The translations under genes and the position numbers were made by a program. This document shows positions 36,542-43,871 of a stretch of DNA of 64,000 bases, piece after piece. Position 1 is the stretch's first letter. The number at the start of each line of letters is the position of its first letter. Below the pieces are notes generated by a model that was not told the DNA's origin, did not search any database, and saw nothing but the letters and a program-made list of their open reading frames with translations. Location: NCBI GenBank assembly GCA_001898825.1, contig MKVK01000011.1, positions 310,001-374,000 on the forward strand. The letters are read 5' to 3'. The stretch comes from Magnetospirillum sp. 64-120. GTDB lineage: Bacteria; Pseudomonadota; Alphaproteobacteria; Rhodospirillales; Magnetospirillaceae.

Positions 36542-37200
36542 GCCTGTTCGAGAAAAAGCAATCCCAGGAAGTCGACGCGTCATGGATGGAAACCTATGGC
36601 GACATGGTCACCCTGCTTTTGTGCTTTTTCATCATGCTGGCGTCCATTTCCAAGATCGACACCGTTCTGTTCGAAAAAGTGCAGTCGGGCATGACATCGG
36701 AAATCGGCAAACAGCCACCACAACGGCCGATCGAGACCATGAAGCAGGAACTGACCCAGGCGGCCGCCAACGTCCAGGGATCGGATGACGCCGTCGATGT
36801 GGGCACCGATGATCGCGGCGTGGTGTTGAACCTGGATTCGGGGGCGATGTTCGACCCGGGGTCCGCCAACATCAAGCCCGGCATGATGCCTTTGCTGAAG
36901 GAATTGGTCGGCACCTTCCAACAGCCGCGCTTCGAAAATTATCGCCTGGAAATTCAGGGGCATACCGACAACACCCCGGTGAAAACCGCGCAATTCCCAT
37001 CCAATTTCGACCTGGCCGCCGCCCGCGCCTTGGCGACCATGCGGGCCTTCGCCGCTTTGGGCATGAAGGAAGAAAAGATGATCGTGTCGGCCTATGGCCA
37101 ATACGCGCCGCGGGTGCCCAACACCTTGGAAGACGGCACCCCCCTGCCCGCCAACCAGTCGCTGAACCGACGGGTCGCCGTTCACGTCTTCCCGCGCTGA
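36538..37200 (+). CDS. MotB/PomB-type stator subunit with OmpA peptidoglycan-binding domain
   Basis: A 220-residue protein. One membrane helix at about 22-40, METYGDMVTLLLCFFIMLAS, bears the ion-binding Asp22. The LLLCFF context with Cys29 resembles sodium-driven PomB rather than proton-driven MotB. A plug/linker region follows, then an OmpA-like domain (about 100-215) with LEIQGHTDNTPV and ARALATMRAF and a C-terminal NRRVAVHVFPR that binds peptidoglycan. ATG overlaps the PomA-like stop. The convergent metallo-hydrolase ends 8 bases away. Confidence 0.87.
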   Translation: MSLFEKKQSQEVDASWMETYGDMVTLLLCFFIMLASISKIDTVLFEKVQSGMTSEIGKQPPQRPIETMKQELTQAAANVQGSDDAVDVGTDDRGVVLNLDSGAMFDPGSANIKPGMMPLLKELVGTFQQPRFENYRLEIQGHTDNTPVKTAQFPSNFDLAAARALATMRAFAALGMKEEKMIVSAYGQYAPRVPNTLEDGTPLPANQSLNRRVAVHVFPR

Positions 37201-37208
37201 AAGCGTTT

Positions 37209-38036
37209 TCAGGCCAAAGTGATTTCCATGCCGTCGCGCGCCACCACGGTGCCGTCCCACACCTGATGGGCCTCCGCTTCAAGCGCCGCCATGAAAGTGT
37301 CGTCATGGTCGGGGTCGTGATGGAAGATGGCCAACTTGCGCACGTTAGCGGCGCGGCACAGACGAATGCCTTCCTGCCAGGTGGAATGCCCCCAGCCCAC
37401 GCGGGCGGGAAACTCGTCGTCGGTATAGGTGCAGTCGTAAACCACCAGATCGGCGTCCTGGATCAGCCCCAGCACGTTGGCGTCGGGCTGGCCGGGCACG
37501 TGTTCGGTGTCGGTGACATAGCAAACCGCCTTGCCGTCGTATTCGACCCGATAACCGGTGGCTTCGTTGGGATGGCGCAAGGCTGTGGTCTTGACCACCA
37601 CGCCGTCGAAAGGATGCAGGGTCTGGCCGGCCTTGAAGTCGTGGAACAGCATGTTGCTGCGCATGGTTTCCAACGGCACAGGGAAGGTCGGGTTGTCCAT
37701 CTGGCGAGCCAGGATGGCGCGGATCGCTCCGTTGTCCCCGCCCAAATGGCCGGCCATGATCTTCAATGAAAAAGCGGGATTGAACGCGGGGGCGAAAAAA
37801 GGAAAACCGTTGATGTGATCCCAATGGGTATGGGTCAACATCAGGGTTGCTTCGGTTTTTCCACGTTTGATCAGACTTTGACCGAGAAAACGTAGTCCCG
37901 TTCCGGCATCAAAGATAAGGGTATTGTCACCCAGCGTGAATTCCAGGCACGAGGTGTTGCCCCCATAGGCGACGTGCTGGGGCGAAGCACAGGCGATGCT
38001 TCCGCGCACCCCCCAAAACTTCACCGTATAACCCAT
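37209..38036 (-). CDS. Metallo-beta-lactamase fold hydrolase
   Basis: A 275-residue MBL-fold protein. It begins MGYTVKFWGVRGSIACASP, typical of a subgroup annotated near cyclic-nucleotide phosphodiesterases and RNase Z-like enzymes. Metal ligands are H69, H71, D73 and H74 in LTHTHWDHINGF, His in ALRHPNEA, Asp in YDCTYTDDEF and a late His in AIFHHDPDHDD. No export signal is seen. Substrate is unknown; cyclic nucleotides or phosphodiesters are plausible from family precedent. The upstream 97-base spacer is AT-rich and presumably holds its promoter. Confidence 0.83.
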   Translation of the reverse strand: MGYTVKFWGVRGSIACASPQHVAYGGNTSCLEFTLGDNTLIFDAGTGLRFLGQSLIKRGKTEATLMLTHTHWDHINGFPFFAPAFNPAFSLKIMAGHLGGDNGAIRAILARQMDNPTFPVPLETMRSNMLFHDFKAGQTLHPFDGVVVKTTALRHPNEATGYRVEYDGKAVCYVTDTEHVPGQPDANVLGLIQDADLVVYDCTYTDDEFPARVGWGHSTWQEGIRLCRAANVRKLAIFHHDPDHDDTFMAALEAEAHQVWDGTVVARDGMEITLA

Positions 38037-38133
38037 TTTACGTCGCCCCCAACGCTGCGCATCAAACTAATTACCAATCAATATGGTGGGGCACACCAGG
38101 AAAATCCCCTATCCGGCGGAATATTTTTATGGC

Positions 38134-38862
38134 CTAAACCACCCTTGTCCCCACTTCAAGCCCCAAAACACTACCGGCACTGCCGCCATTGACGGATATT
38201 TCCACCAATCCGATTGAGTTCTCGTACCAAAAGGCCTGCCCTTTGGCGACGTCGGAAAAAGTTGTGGCCCGCGACAAAACATGCGCACCGATGGTCAGAA
38301 CCGTCGGGCCCGGCAGATCGCCGGCCCGCAGGCCGGTCATGGCGTTGCCGTAATGATCCACGTAGACGACCTGGGGCAGATCATCCGGCCAATCCAGGCC
38401 GACCATCCGTGATTGCGCTTCCCCCAATTCCTGGGGTGGGCGTCCCTGTGCCAAGAATGCCGCCACTGGCGCGAACAGGTCGCGGCCATGGAAAGACGCG
38501 CTCAGCACATCGGGGCGCCAGGTGATGGTCCAGGCGCGCCACTGCTTCGCCCGCTTCGCTACCACGGCAAACAGTCCGTTGTCCGGACCGACCATGAAGC
38601 GGCCGTCAGCCTCGACCACTAGCGCCCGACGGGAGCTTCCGACCCCGGGATCGACCACCCCCAGCAATACGGCGTCGGCGGCGGTATGGGGCAACAAGGC
38701 GGCCAACAGATAAGCCGCCGATCTGGGGTCGAATTTGGGGGCGTCGGCCATCAGGTCGATGACGCCGTGCGAAATCCCAGCCTTCAGCAAGGCGGCCCGC
38801 ATCTGCCCCACATAGGGTCCGGTCACCCCGAAATCGGTATAAAGAAAGACCGGACGGGTCAA
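38134..38862 (-). CDS. SAM hydrolase (SAM hydroxide adenosyltransferase, DUF62)
   Basis: A 242-residue member of the fluorinase/chlorinase-like SAM family. Family blocks are YTDFGVTGPYVGQM, VVDPGVGSSRRALVVE, VGPDNGLFA and SASFHGRDLFAP. The residues D71, R78 and H125 fit the Asp-Arg-His water-activating triad of the hydrolases, so the likely reaction is S-adenosylmethionine plus water to adenosine plus methionine. Its ATG overlaps the stop of the upstream PAS-GGDEF-EAL gene (ATGA), so the two are translationally coupled. The biological purpose of this family is poorly understood. Confidence 0.85.
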   Translation of the reverse strand: MTRPVFLYTDFGVTGPYVGQMRAALLKAGISHGVIDLMADAPKFDPRSAAYLLAALLPHTAADAVLLGVVDPGVGSSRRALVVEADGRFMVGPDNGLFAVVAKRAKQWRAWTITWRPDVLSASFHGRDLFAPVAAFLAQGRPPQELGEAQSRMVGLDWPDDLPQVVYVDHYGNAMTGLRAGDLPGPTVLTIGAHVLSRATTFSDVAKGQAFWYENSIGLVEISVNGGSAGSVLGLEVGTRVV

Positions 38863-41336
38863 TGCAACGGTCCCACATAGGTGGGGGGCTCGGCCGTCAC
38901 TCCGAAGTGCTGGCCCAGCAGGGCAAGGATCTGGGACGCCGGAACCGGGCGGCTGAACAGGAAGCCCTGTGCCAGATCACAACCGATTTCCCGCAACCGT
39001 GCCAATTGTTCCGGGGTTTCCACCCCTTCGGCGATGACCTTCAACCCCAAACCGCCGGCCATGGCGACGATGGTGTCCACCAGAACCTTGCGTTCCTGGC
39101 GCTCCAGCATGCCGACCATGAACGAGCGGTCGATTTTCAAGGTATGGAACGGGTAGCGTTCAAGATAGCTCAGCGACGAATAGCCGGTGCCGAAATCGTC
39201 GATCGCCAGATTGATCCCCATGGCATGCAATCGCTGCAGCAGACCGTCGATGTCGCCACGTTCTTTCAGCAGCAATCCCTCGGTGATCTCCATCTCCAGA
39301 TTGGCGGCGGGAAAGCCGGTCTGACGCAGGATTTCCACCACCTCTTCGACAAAGCCGGCTTCCTGGAACTGGCGGGGCGAAACGTTGACGCACAGCATCA
39401 GATCGGGATGGCCGGCATCCATCCAGGTCCTGGCCGTGGAACAGGCCTGCAGCAAGACGTCGCGTCCGATGGGAACGATCAAGCCGCTGGTTTCCGCCTG
39501 GGGAATGAAACGGTCGGGCGGCACCTGCCCCAGTTCAGGATTGTGCCAGCGCAGCAATGCCTCGACCCCGGCGATTTTGCCGCTTTGCACGTGAACCAGG
39601 GGCTGGAAATGCAGGAACAATTGCTCGGTCCCCACCGCGCGGCGCAACTCGCTTTCCAGATGCAGGCGGCTTTCGGCTTCTTCGTTCATGCGTACGGTGA
39701 AGAAGCAATAGCGGTTCCGGCCGCTTTGCTTGGACTGATACATGGCGATGTCGGCGTTGCGCAGCAGGGTCTGAGGCGTGCGCCCATCTTCTGGATAAAG
39801 CGCGACGCCGACGCTGGCGGTGGTGATCAGATCGCGCCGGCTGATGGAAAACGGGTGGGAAAAAGCCGCGACCACCCTTTGCGCGGCCGCGTCGGCCAAG
39901 GCCACCGAACAGGGCGACAGAACCACCAGGAACTCGTCACCGCCGAAACGGGCGACGAAACCGGCGTCCCCCACCGCCTCGCTAAGACGCTCGGATGCCA
40001 TGATCAGCAATTCGTCGCCATATTCATGGCCCAGGGAATCGTTGATGCCCTTGAAATCATCCAGGTCGACGAACAGCAACCCCACCTGGCTGCCCCGTTC
40101 GCGCGCGTCGTCGATGGCGGCGGCCAGCCGATCCAGGGCCAAGGTGCGGTTGGGAAGGTCGGTCAGGCCGTCATACATGGCCTGATGCAGGATCTTGCGT
40201 TCCTGTTCCTTGCGCACGGTGATGTCTTCGATCACCACCAGATAATGGGTCACCGTGCCGATTTCCCCCGACACCGGCGAAGCGAATATCCGCTGCCAGG
40301 CCAGACGTCCGTCGTCGCGCGACAACGGCAGTTCGCCCTGCCACTCGTCTCCGTCTTCCAGGCTACGCCACATGTCGGCCAACAAGGCCTTGCACAAGGT
40401 GGGATACAAGCTGTCGAAAGACTCGCCCACCACCTGTTCCAGGGCCAGACCGGTAATGGCCTGATGGGCCGGATTGACGTAGGTGACCACGCCCTCCACG
40501 CTGACCACCGCCACCGCCACCGGACTTTGCGCGACGGCTTGCGACAACAGACGCAGGCTGGATTCGGCCTTCTTTTGCTCGGTCATATCGCGAATGCAGG
40601 TGACTCGGACGGAAAGCTCTCCCATGCGGCTTTCCTTGGAATGGATTTCCATGGGGAAAACCGATCCATCCTTGCGCAGGCCACGAACCTCGTAGGGCTT
40701 TTGATGCTGGATACGCACCATTTCCTTGGACTTTGGAACATCATCGGGATGGATCACGTCCCAGGCCATCAGCGTGTCGAAATCGCTGCGGTGATAACCG
40801 AACAAATCTTCAAAGGCGCGATTGCAATCCAGGATTTTGCCCTGAAAGTGAATGCAGATGGCCTCGGTGGTAACGTCGGACAGGCGACGGAAGCGATCCT
40901 CGCTGTGTTCCAGGGTCTGACGCATGCGGTGGTTTTCGCTGATGTCACGCAGCACACCACGTATTCCGGCGAAAGCACCGGCATCGTCAAAGACGGCGCA
41001 GCCATAGGCCACCACCCAAAGTTCGCTGCCGTCCTTGCGGCGCGCTTCGAATTCCAGGCGCACGGCCTCGCCCTTGCCGTCGGACACCAAGCCCAGCACC
41101 AAACGGCGGTCGCGGGCATGGGCATAGATTACTCGGGCATCCCGGCCCATCAGTTCCTCGGCCTCGTATCCCAACAGGCGCGAGACATTGGGGCTGATCC
41201 ACTGGATCAACCCTTGGGGACCGACGCACAGCACCGTATCGGGCAAGCGGGTCAGCAAAATATCCAGCATTTCCGGGGGCAGCCCGAAAGCACGACCGTG
41301 ACACGATGCGGTGGACTCTTCCGGTCCTGCCGTCAT
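38859..41336 (-). CDS. PAS-PAS-PAS-GGDEF-EAL c-di-GMP protein
   Basis: An 825-residue soluble protein without membrane helices. Three PAS domains (about 25-140, 145-260, 262-375) are followed by GGDEF (about 388-545, VARFGGDEFLVVL intact) and EAL (about 558-805). The EAL motifs are complete: [49 protein letters not shown] and QGFLFSRP. Sensing is intracellular, perhaps haem, flavin or a small ligand in a PAS. The ribosome site GGAGG lies 8 bases before the ATG. It is coupled to a SAM hydrolase and divergent from an HNH gene. Confidence 0.91.
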   Translation of the reverse strand: MTAGPEESTASCHGRAFGLPPEMLDILLTRLPDTVLCVGPQGLIQWISPNVSRLLGYEAEELMGRDARVIYAHARDRRLVLGLVSDGKGEAVRLEFEARRKDGSELWVVAYGCAVFDDAGAFAGIRGVLRDISENHRMRQTLEHSEDRFRRLSDVTTEAICIHFQGKILDCNRAFEDLFGYHRSDFDTLMAWDVIHPDDVPKSKEMVRIQHQKPYEVRGLRKDGSVFPMEIHSKESRMGELSVRVTCIRDMTEQKKAESSLRLLSQAVAQSPVAVAVVSVEGVVTYVNPAHQAITGLALEQVVGESFDSLYPTLCKALLADMWRSLEDGDEWQGELPLSRDDGRLAWQRIFASPVSGEIGTVTHYLVVIEDITVRKEQERKILHQAMYDGLTDLPNRTLALDRLAAAIDDARERGSQVGLLFVDLDDFKGINDSLGHEYGDELLIMASERLSEAVGDAGFVARFGGDEFLVVLSPCSVALADAAAQRVVAAFSHPFSISRRDLITTASVGVALYPEDGRTPQTLLRNADIAMYQSKQSGRNRYCFFTVRMNEEAESRLHLESELRRAVGTEQLFLHFQPLVHVQSGKIAGVEALLRWHNPELGQVPPDRFIPQAETSGLIVPIGRDVLLQACSTARTWMDAGHPDLMLCVNVSPRQFQEAGFVEEVVEILRQTGFPAANLEMEITEGLLLKERGDIDGLLQRLHAMGINLAIDDFGTGYSSLSYLERYPFHTLKIDRSFMVGMLERQERKVLVDTIVAMAGGLGLKVIAEGVETPEQLARLREIGCDLAQGFLFSRPVPASQILALLGQHFGVTAEPPTYVGPLH

Positions 41337-41458
41337 TCCGTTTCCTCCTGCCTGATGCGTGGCGCAGAAACTGTTGCCGTGTCTTTAATCGCCAAGCCTG
41401 ACGGACAGCATGATCAAAATGTGTCAATCTTGTCCACCATAATTGGGGAGCCTTGATC

Positions 41459-41761
41459 GTGACCGACAGCAAGGATTGGCGACGCGCGCGCTGCCATGAT
41501 TTATGGGCGGAACAGGATGGATTTTGTTTCTATTGCGGGATCGCGATGGCCGCCCCCCTGGCACAGCGGCTTCGTCACCGCAAACGCCAGGACGCCGCCA
41601 CCATCGACCATGTGCAGCCGCGAACCCTGGGCGGCGAGGCCCAATGGGCCAACGAAGTGGCGTCATGCCGCGCCTGCAACGCGGCCAAGGCCGACACGCC
41701 CCCCACAGCCGCTGAGCTGGAAAAGCTGACAGCGCTGAAGTCGCGCCCGCGCAATCGGTGA
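41459..41761 (+). CDS. Small HNH endonuclease-like protein
   Basis: A 100-residue HNH-family protein. Zinc-finger-like CFYCG and CRACN pairs flank TIDHVQPRTLGGEAQWANEV, giving the H-N-H order with His in IDHV and Asn in WANEV. The GTG at 41459 is chosen because GGGGAG lies 8 bases upstream; a TTG at 41453 is too close to it. Such stand-alone HNH proteins can be nucleases of unclear purpose and are not evidence of a mobile element here. The stop is flush with that of the convergent degenerate GGDEF-EAL gene. Confidence 0.8.
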   Translation: MTDSKDWRRARCHDLWAEQDGFCFYCGIAMAAPLAQRLRHRKRQDAATIDHVQPRTLGGEAQWANEVASCRACNAAKADTPPTAAELEKLTALKSRPRNR

Positions 41762-43375
41762 TTATTGCGCCGCCTTGGTCGGCAGAACCGGATGGGCCAG
41801 ATCGCACATGATGCCGGGACCGTTGACCAGGGAAAACCCGGCCTTGACCAATTGCACGATCAGCGGACGCCGCCTGACGCCCCAGACGTAACAGGCCTTG
41901 CGGTTCTGCCGGGCGGTTTGCCGGAACATGTCAAGGCGCTGGAACAATTCGGCGTCGCCAACCCGCTCGTCATCCGCCAGTTCGGCCAAATCCACGCCGA
42001 CAGCACGGGCCGAGGGAAGCTGTGAGATCATTTCGGGCGCAGCCAGGGGCAGACGCACCAGCACGTCGCAGCCCAAGCCCTCCAATGGAGCGAACATCCG
42101 CGACAAGATGGCCTGGGGAACCGCTGGGCTGAGGCCGAAAATCTCCATCTTCAACAACCGACGCCGGGCGTCGGGCGGGCATTCCTCGTACGGCATGCGG
42201 ATGAAATCCCGCGATTTCGGCGACAACGACGTCCAATGCACGGGAACCGTCAACCCCATGCGTTGGCGGGTGTAATGCATATGCTTCAGTTCGTGCGCCG
42301 TCTGGAAGGCGCTGAAGCGGTCCAGGGTCAGAACCTCGATGGGCACCAGGCCGTCATAGGCGTGCACCCCTTCACGGGTCGGACCGCGAACCTTGTCGGT
42401 ACGCAGGATACGGGCATGGAAAGCCGCCACTTCGTTACGCCCGGTGACCCAGGTCGGCGTCCACACCATGGTCAGGTTGGATTCTGAACTGAAGCCCGAA
42501 TCCCGCCCCCCTTGCAGGGCGTTTTCGATCCGCATCACCTGACGTTCAGCATCGGCCCCCCGCAGGTGCTTCACCGCGTCGTCAAACCAGGTCGGGGCCG
42601 GCTTGACGTCCGCACCACCGAGATGATTGGCCTGACGCATCACTGGACGCGGGGCGTCGGCACCGCGAAGCGGGGACTGATCGGGAAGGAACCAATCCGG
42701 TTCTTCCAGCTTGGCCGCCTGTTGACCGCTGATGGCGAAAACGGCGCCGGCGCTGGCCTTGGCCGGCGGGGCCTTGGCCTTCACCGCCTCGGCCGCCACC
42801 GCCGCCGCCGACTGGGCCAACGCCCTTTCGATGGCTTTGTGGTCCATGCCGCCTTCGGCGGTCAGTGCCTCGTCCAAGGACAGGTTGGCGGCCAGCACTT
42901 GCGGACGGCGACCGTCCACCAAGCTGTCACCGAACAGATGGGTTCCCAGATCCTGGGCGATGTTGGCCACCCGGGTACGGGCATCCGAACGGTTGGCGTC
43001 GGGCAAGGCCAAACAGGCGATTTCCCCGCTCAACCGCGTGAACACGTCCTTGTTGATGTCCACATGACGACGGATGATGGTGTCCAAAGCGACTTCCACC
43101 AAGCCCTGAAGGCGGTCCCATTTGGGACCGACGGCCTGGCGGAAATCAGACAGCGAAATCACATGCAGGCGCGGCCCCTCGCCGTCTTGCTTGAATTCCA
43201 CCAATTCGGCGGCGAAAGCCTGTTCATTCAGGAAACCGGTTCGCCGACTGCGCGGCAGACTGGCGCGGATAGCGGCGATACCATGGGGGATTTCGACACG
43301 CGGACCGTCCCCCGAATTTTCCGCAGGTATCCCCAGCCGTCGTTTCAGGCTGAACCATAACCGACCAAAAGCCAT
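41762..43375 (-). CDS. Degenerate GGDEF-EAL-like protein without catalytic motifs
   Basis: A 537-residue soluble protein with no direct match I can name. The N-terminal 45-125 reads like a worn GGDEF: RRTGFLNEQAF (cf. TGLPNRRAF), LHVISLSDFRQ (cf. LLDLDDFK), and RLSGEIACLALPD where RxGGDEFxxLLP is expected. Residues 180-290 are an Ala-rich, low-complexity linker. Residues 300-530 resemble an EAL barrel in layout: VPVHWTSLSP (cf. VAVNLSP), RRLLKMEIFGL, and CYVWGVRRRPLIVQLVKAGFSLVNGPG, in the place of VAEGVET...LGxxxxQGYLF. Every metal and catalytic residue seems gone, so it is likely a binding or scaffold protein. GGAGG sits before the ATG; 62 bases separate it from the upstream 104-aa gene. 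Confidence 0.6.
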   Translation of the reverse strand: MAFGRLWFSLKRRLGIPAENSGDGPRVEIPHGIAAIRASLPRSRRTGFLNEQAFAAELVEFKQDGEGPRLHVISLSDFRQAVGPKWDRLQGLVEVALDTIIRRHVDINKDVFTRLSGEIACLALPDANRSDARTRVANIAQDLGTHLFGDSLVDGRRPQVLAANLSLDEALTAEGGMDHKAIERALAQSAAAVAAEAVKAKAPPAKASAGAVFAISGQQAAKLEEPDWFLPDQSPLRGADAPRPVMRQANHLGGADVKPAPTWFDDAVKHLRGADAERQVMRIENALQGGRDSGFSSESNLTMVWTPTWVTGRNEVAAFHARILRTDKVRGPTREGVHAYDGLVPIEVLTLDRFSAFQTAHELKHMHYTRQRMGLTVPVHWTSLSPKSRDFIRMPYEECPPDARRRLLKMEIFGLSPAVPQAILSRMFAPLEGLGCDVLVRLPLAAPEMISQLPSARAVGVDLAELADDERVGDAELFQRLDMFRQTARQNRKACYVWGVRRRPLIVQLVKAGFSLVNGPGIMCDLAHPVLPTKAAQ

Positions 43376-43394
43376 ATGGCCGCCTCCCTAACCC

Positions 43395-43408
43395 CCAATA
43401 CAAATTGG
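43395..43408. promoter_or_regulatory. Inverted repeat CCAAT-N4-ATTGG before the degenerate GGDEF-EAL gene
   Basis: A perfect 5-base inverted repeat with a 4-base spacer, 20 bases upstream of the ATG at 43375 and close to its ribosome site. It may be an operator or a translation-affecting hairpin. Confidence 0.3.
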
Positions 43409-43437
43409 ATATAGGTCAGGAAAAATGCAAGCGCGAT

Positions 43438-43752
43438 CTAGGATTCGGCGTTTTCCAGGAAATCGGCGATGCCTTCGATGGCGTCGGACAGCAGACGGTG
43501 GTCCTTGGCCCGTTCCAGCACCGTCATCACCACCGCCGCCTCGGCACCGATCAGTTCGCCCGCCAGCAAGGCCGGGACAAATCCGTCCTCGGCCAGAACC
43601 GTCACGGCTTGCCGCCACTGACGGTGCTTGCCGCCCTTGCCTTCCGCCTCGAAGCAGTCGTTCAGCGCTTCAGCGGGGATTTCCTTGCGATGGATCTTGA
43701 AGGCCAGCGAGCGCAGCAGCCGCACCTTGTCGTCATTCATGTGGCGGGCCAT
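43438..43752 (-). CDS. Hypothetical 104-aa helical protein
   Basis: A 104-residue soluble, mostly helical protein of unknown function. The start at 43752 (MARHMNDDKV) is firm: AGGAGG lies 7 bases upstream; longer frames lack a ribosome site. LRSLAFKIHRKEIPAEALNDCFEAEGK and LAEDGFVPALLAGELIGAEAAVVM...LLSDAIEGIADFLE have a faint likeness to half of a GspF-type (T2SSF) helical domain, which could be chance, and no membrane helix is present. It lies just upstream of the degenerate GGDEF-EAL gene on the same strand, so the two may form an operon. Confidence 0.65.
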   Translation of the reverse strand: MARHMNDDKVRLLRSLAFKIHRKEIPAEALNDCFEAEGKGGKHRQWRQAVTVLAEDGFVPALLAGELIGAEAAVVMTVLERAKDHRLLSDAIEGIADFLENAES

Positions 43753-43814
43753 GCCCAGGCCTCCTAAGGCGAAACGGCCACCCTTGCGGCGGCCGGTGGG
43801 CACTATTCACCCAT

Positions 43815-43870
43815 TGCCGCACGAAGGCAAATACCGATGCGGCATGGCTGTCCGCACAATTATGACAGCC
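43815..43870. terminator. Two hairpins downstream of dnaE
   Basis: GGCTGTC (43846-43852) pairs perfectly with GACAGCC (43864-43870), and TGCCGCA (43815-43821) with TGCGGCA (43838-43844). Both lie between the dnaE stop and the next minus-strand gene. No U-run follows on the minus strand, so termination is possible but unproven. Confidence 0.4.
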
Positions 43871-43871
43871 T

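Noticed and set aside
41459-41761. HNH gene as a sign of a homing element or prophage
   Set aside because: No intron, terminase, integrase or repeats are nearby and base composition matches the surroundings.
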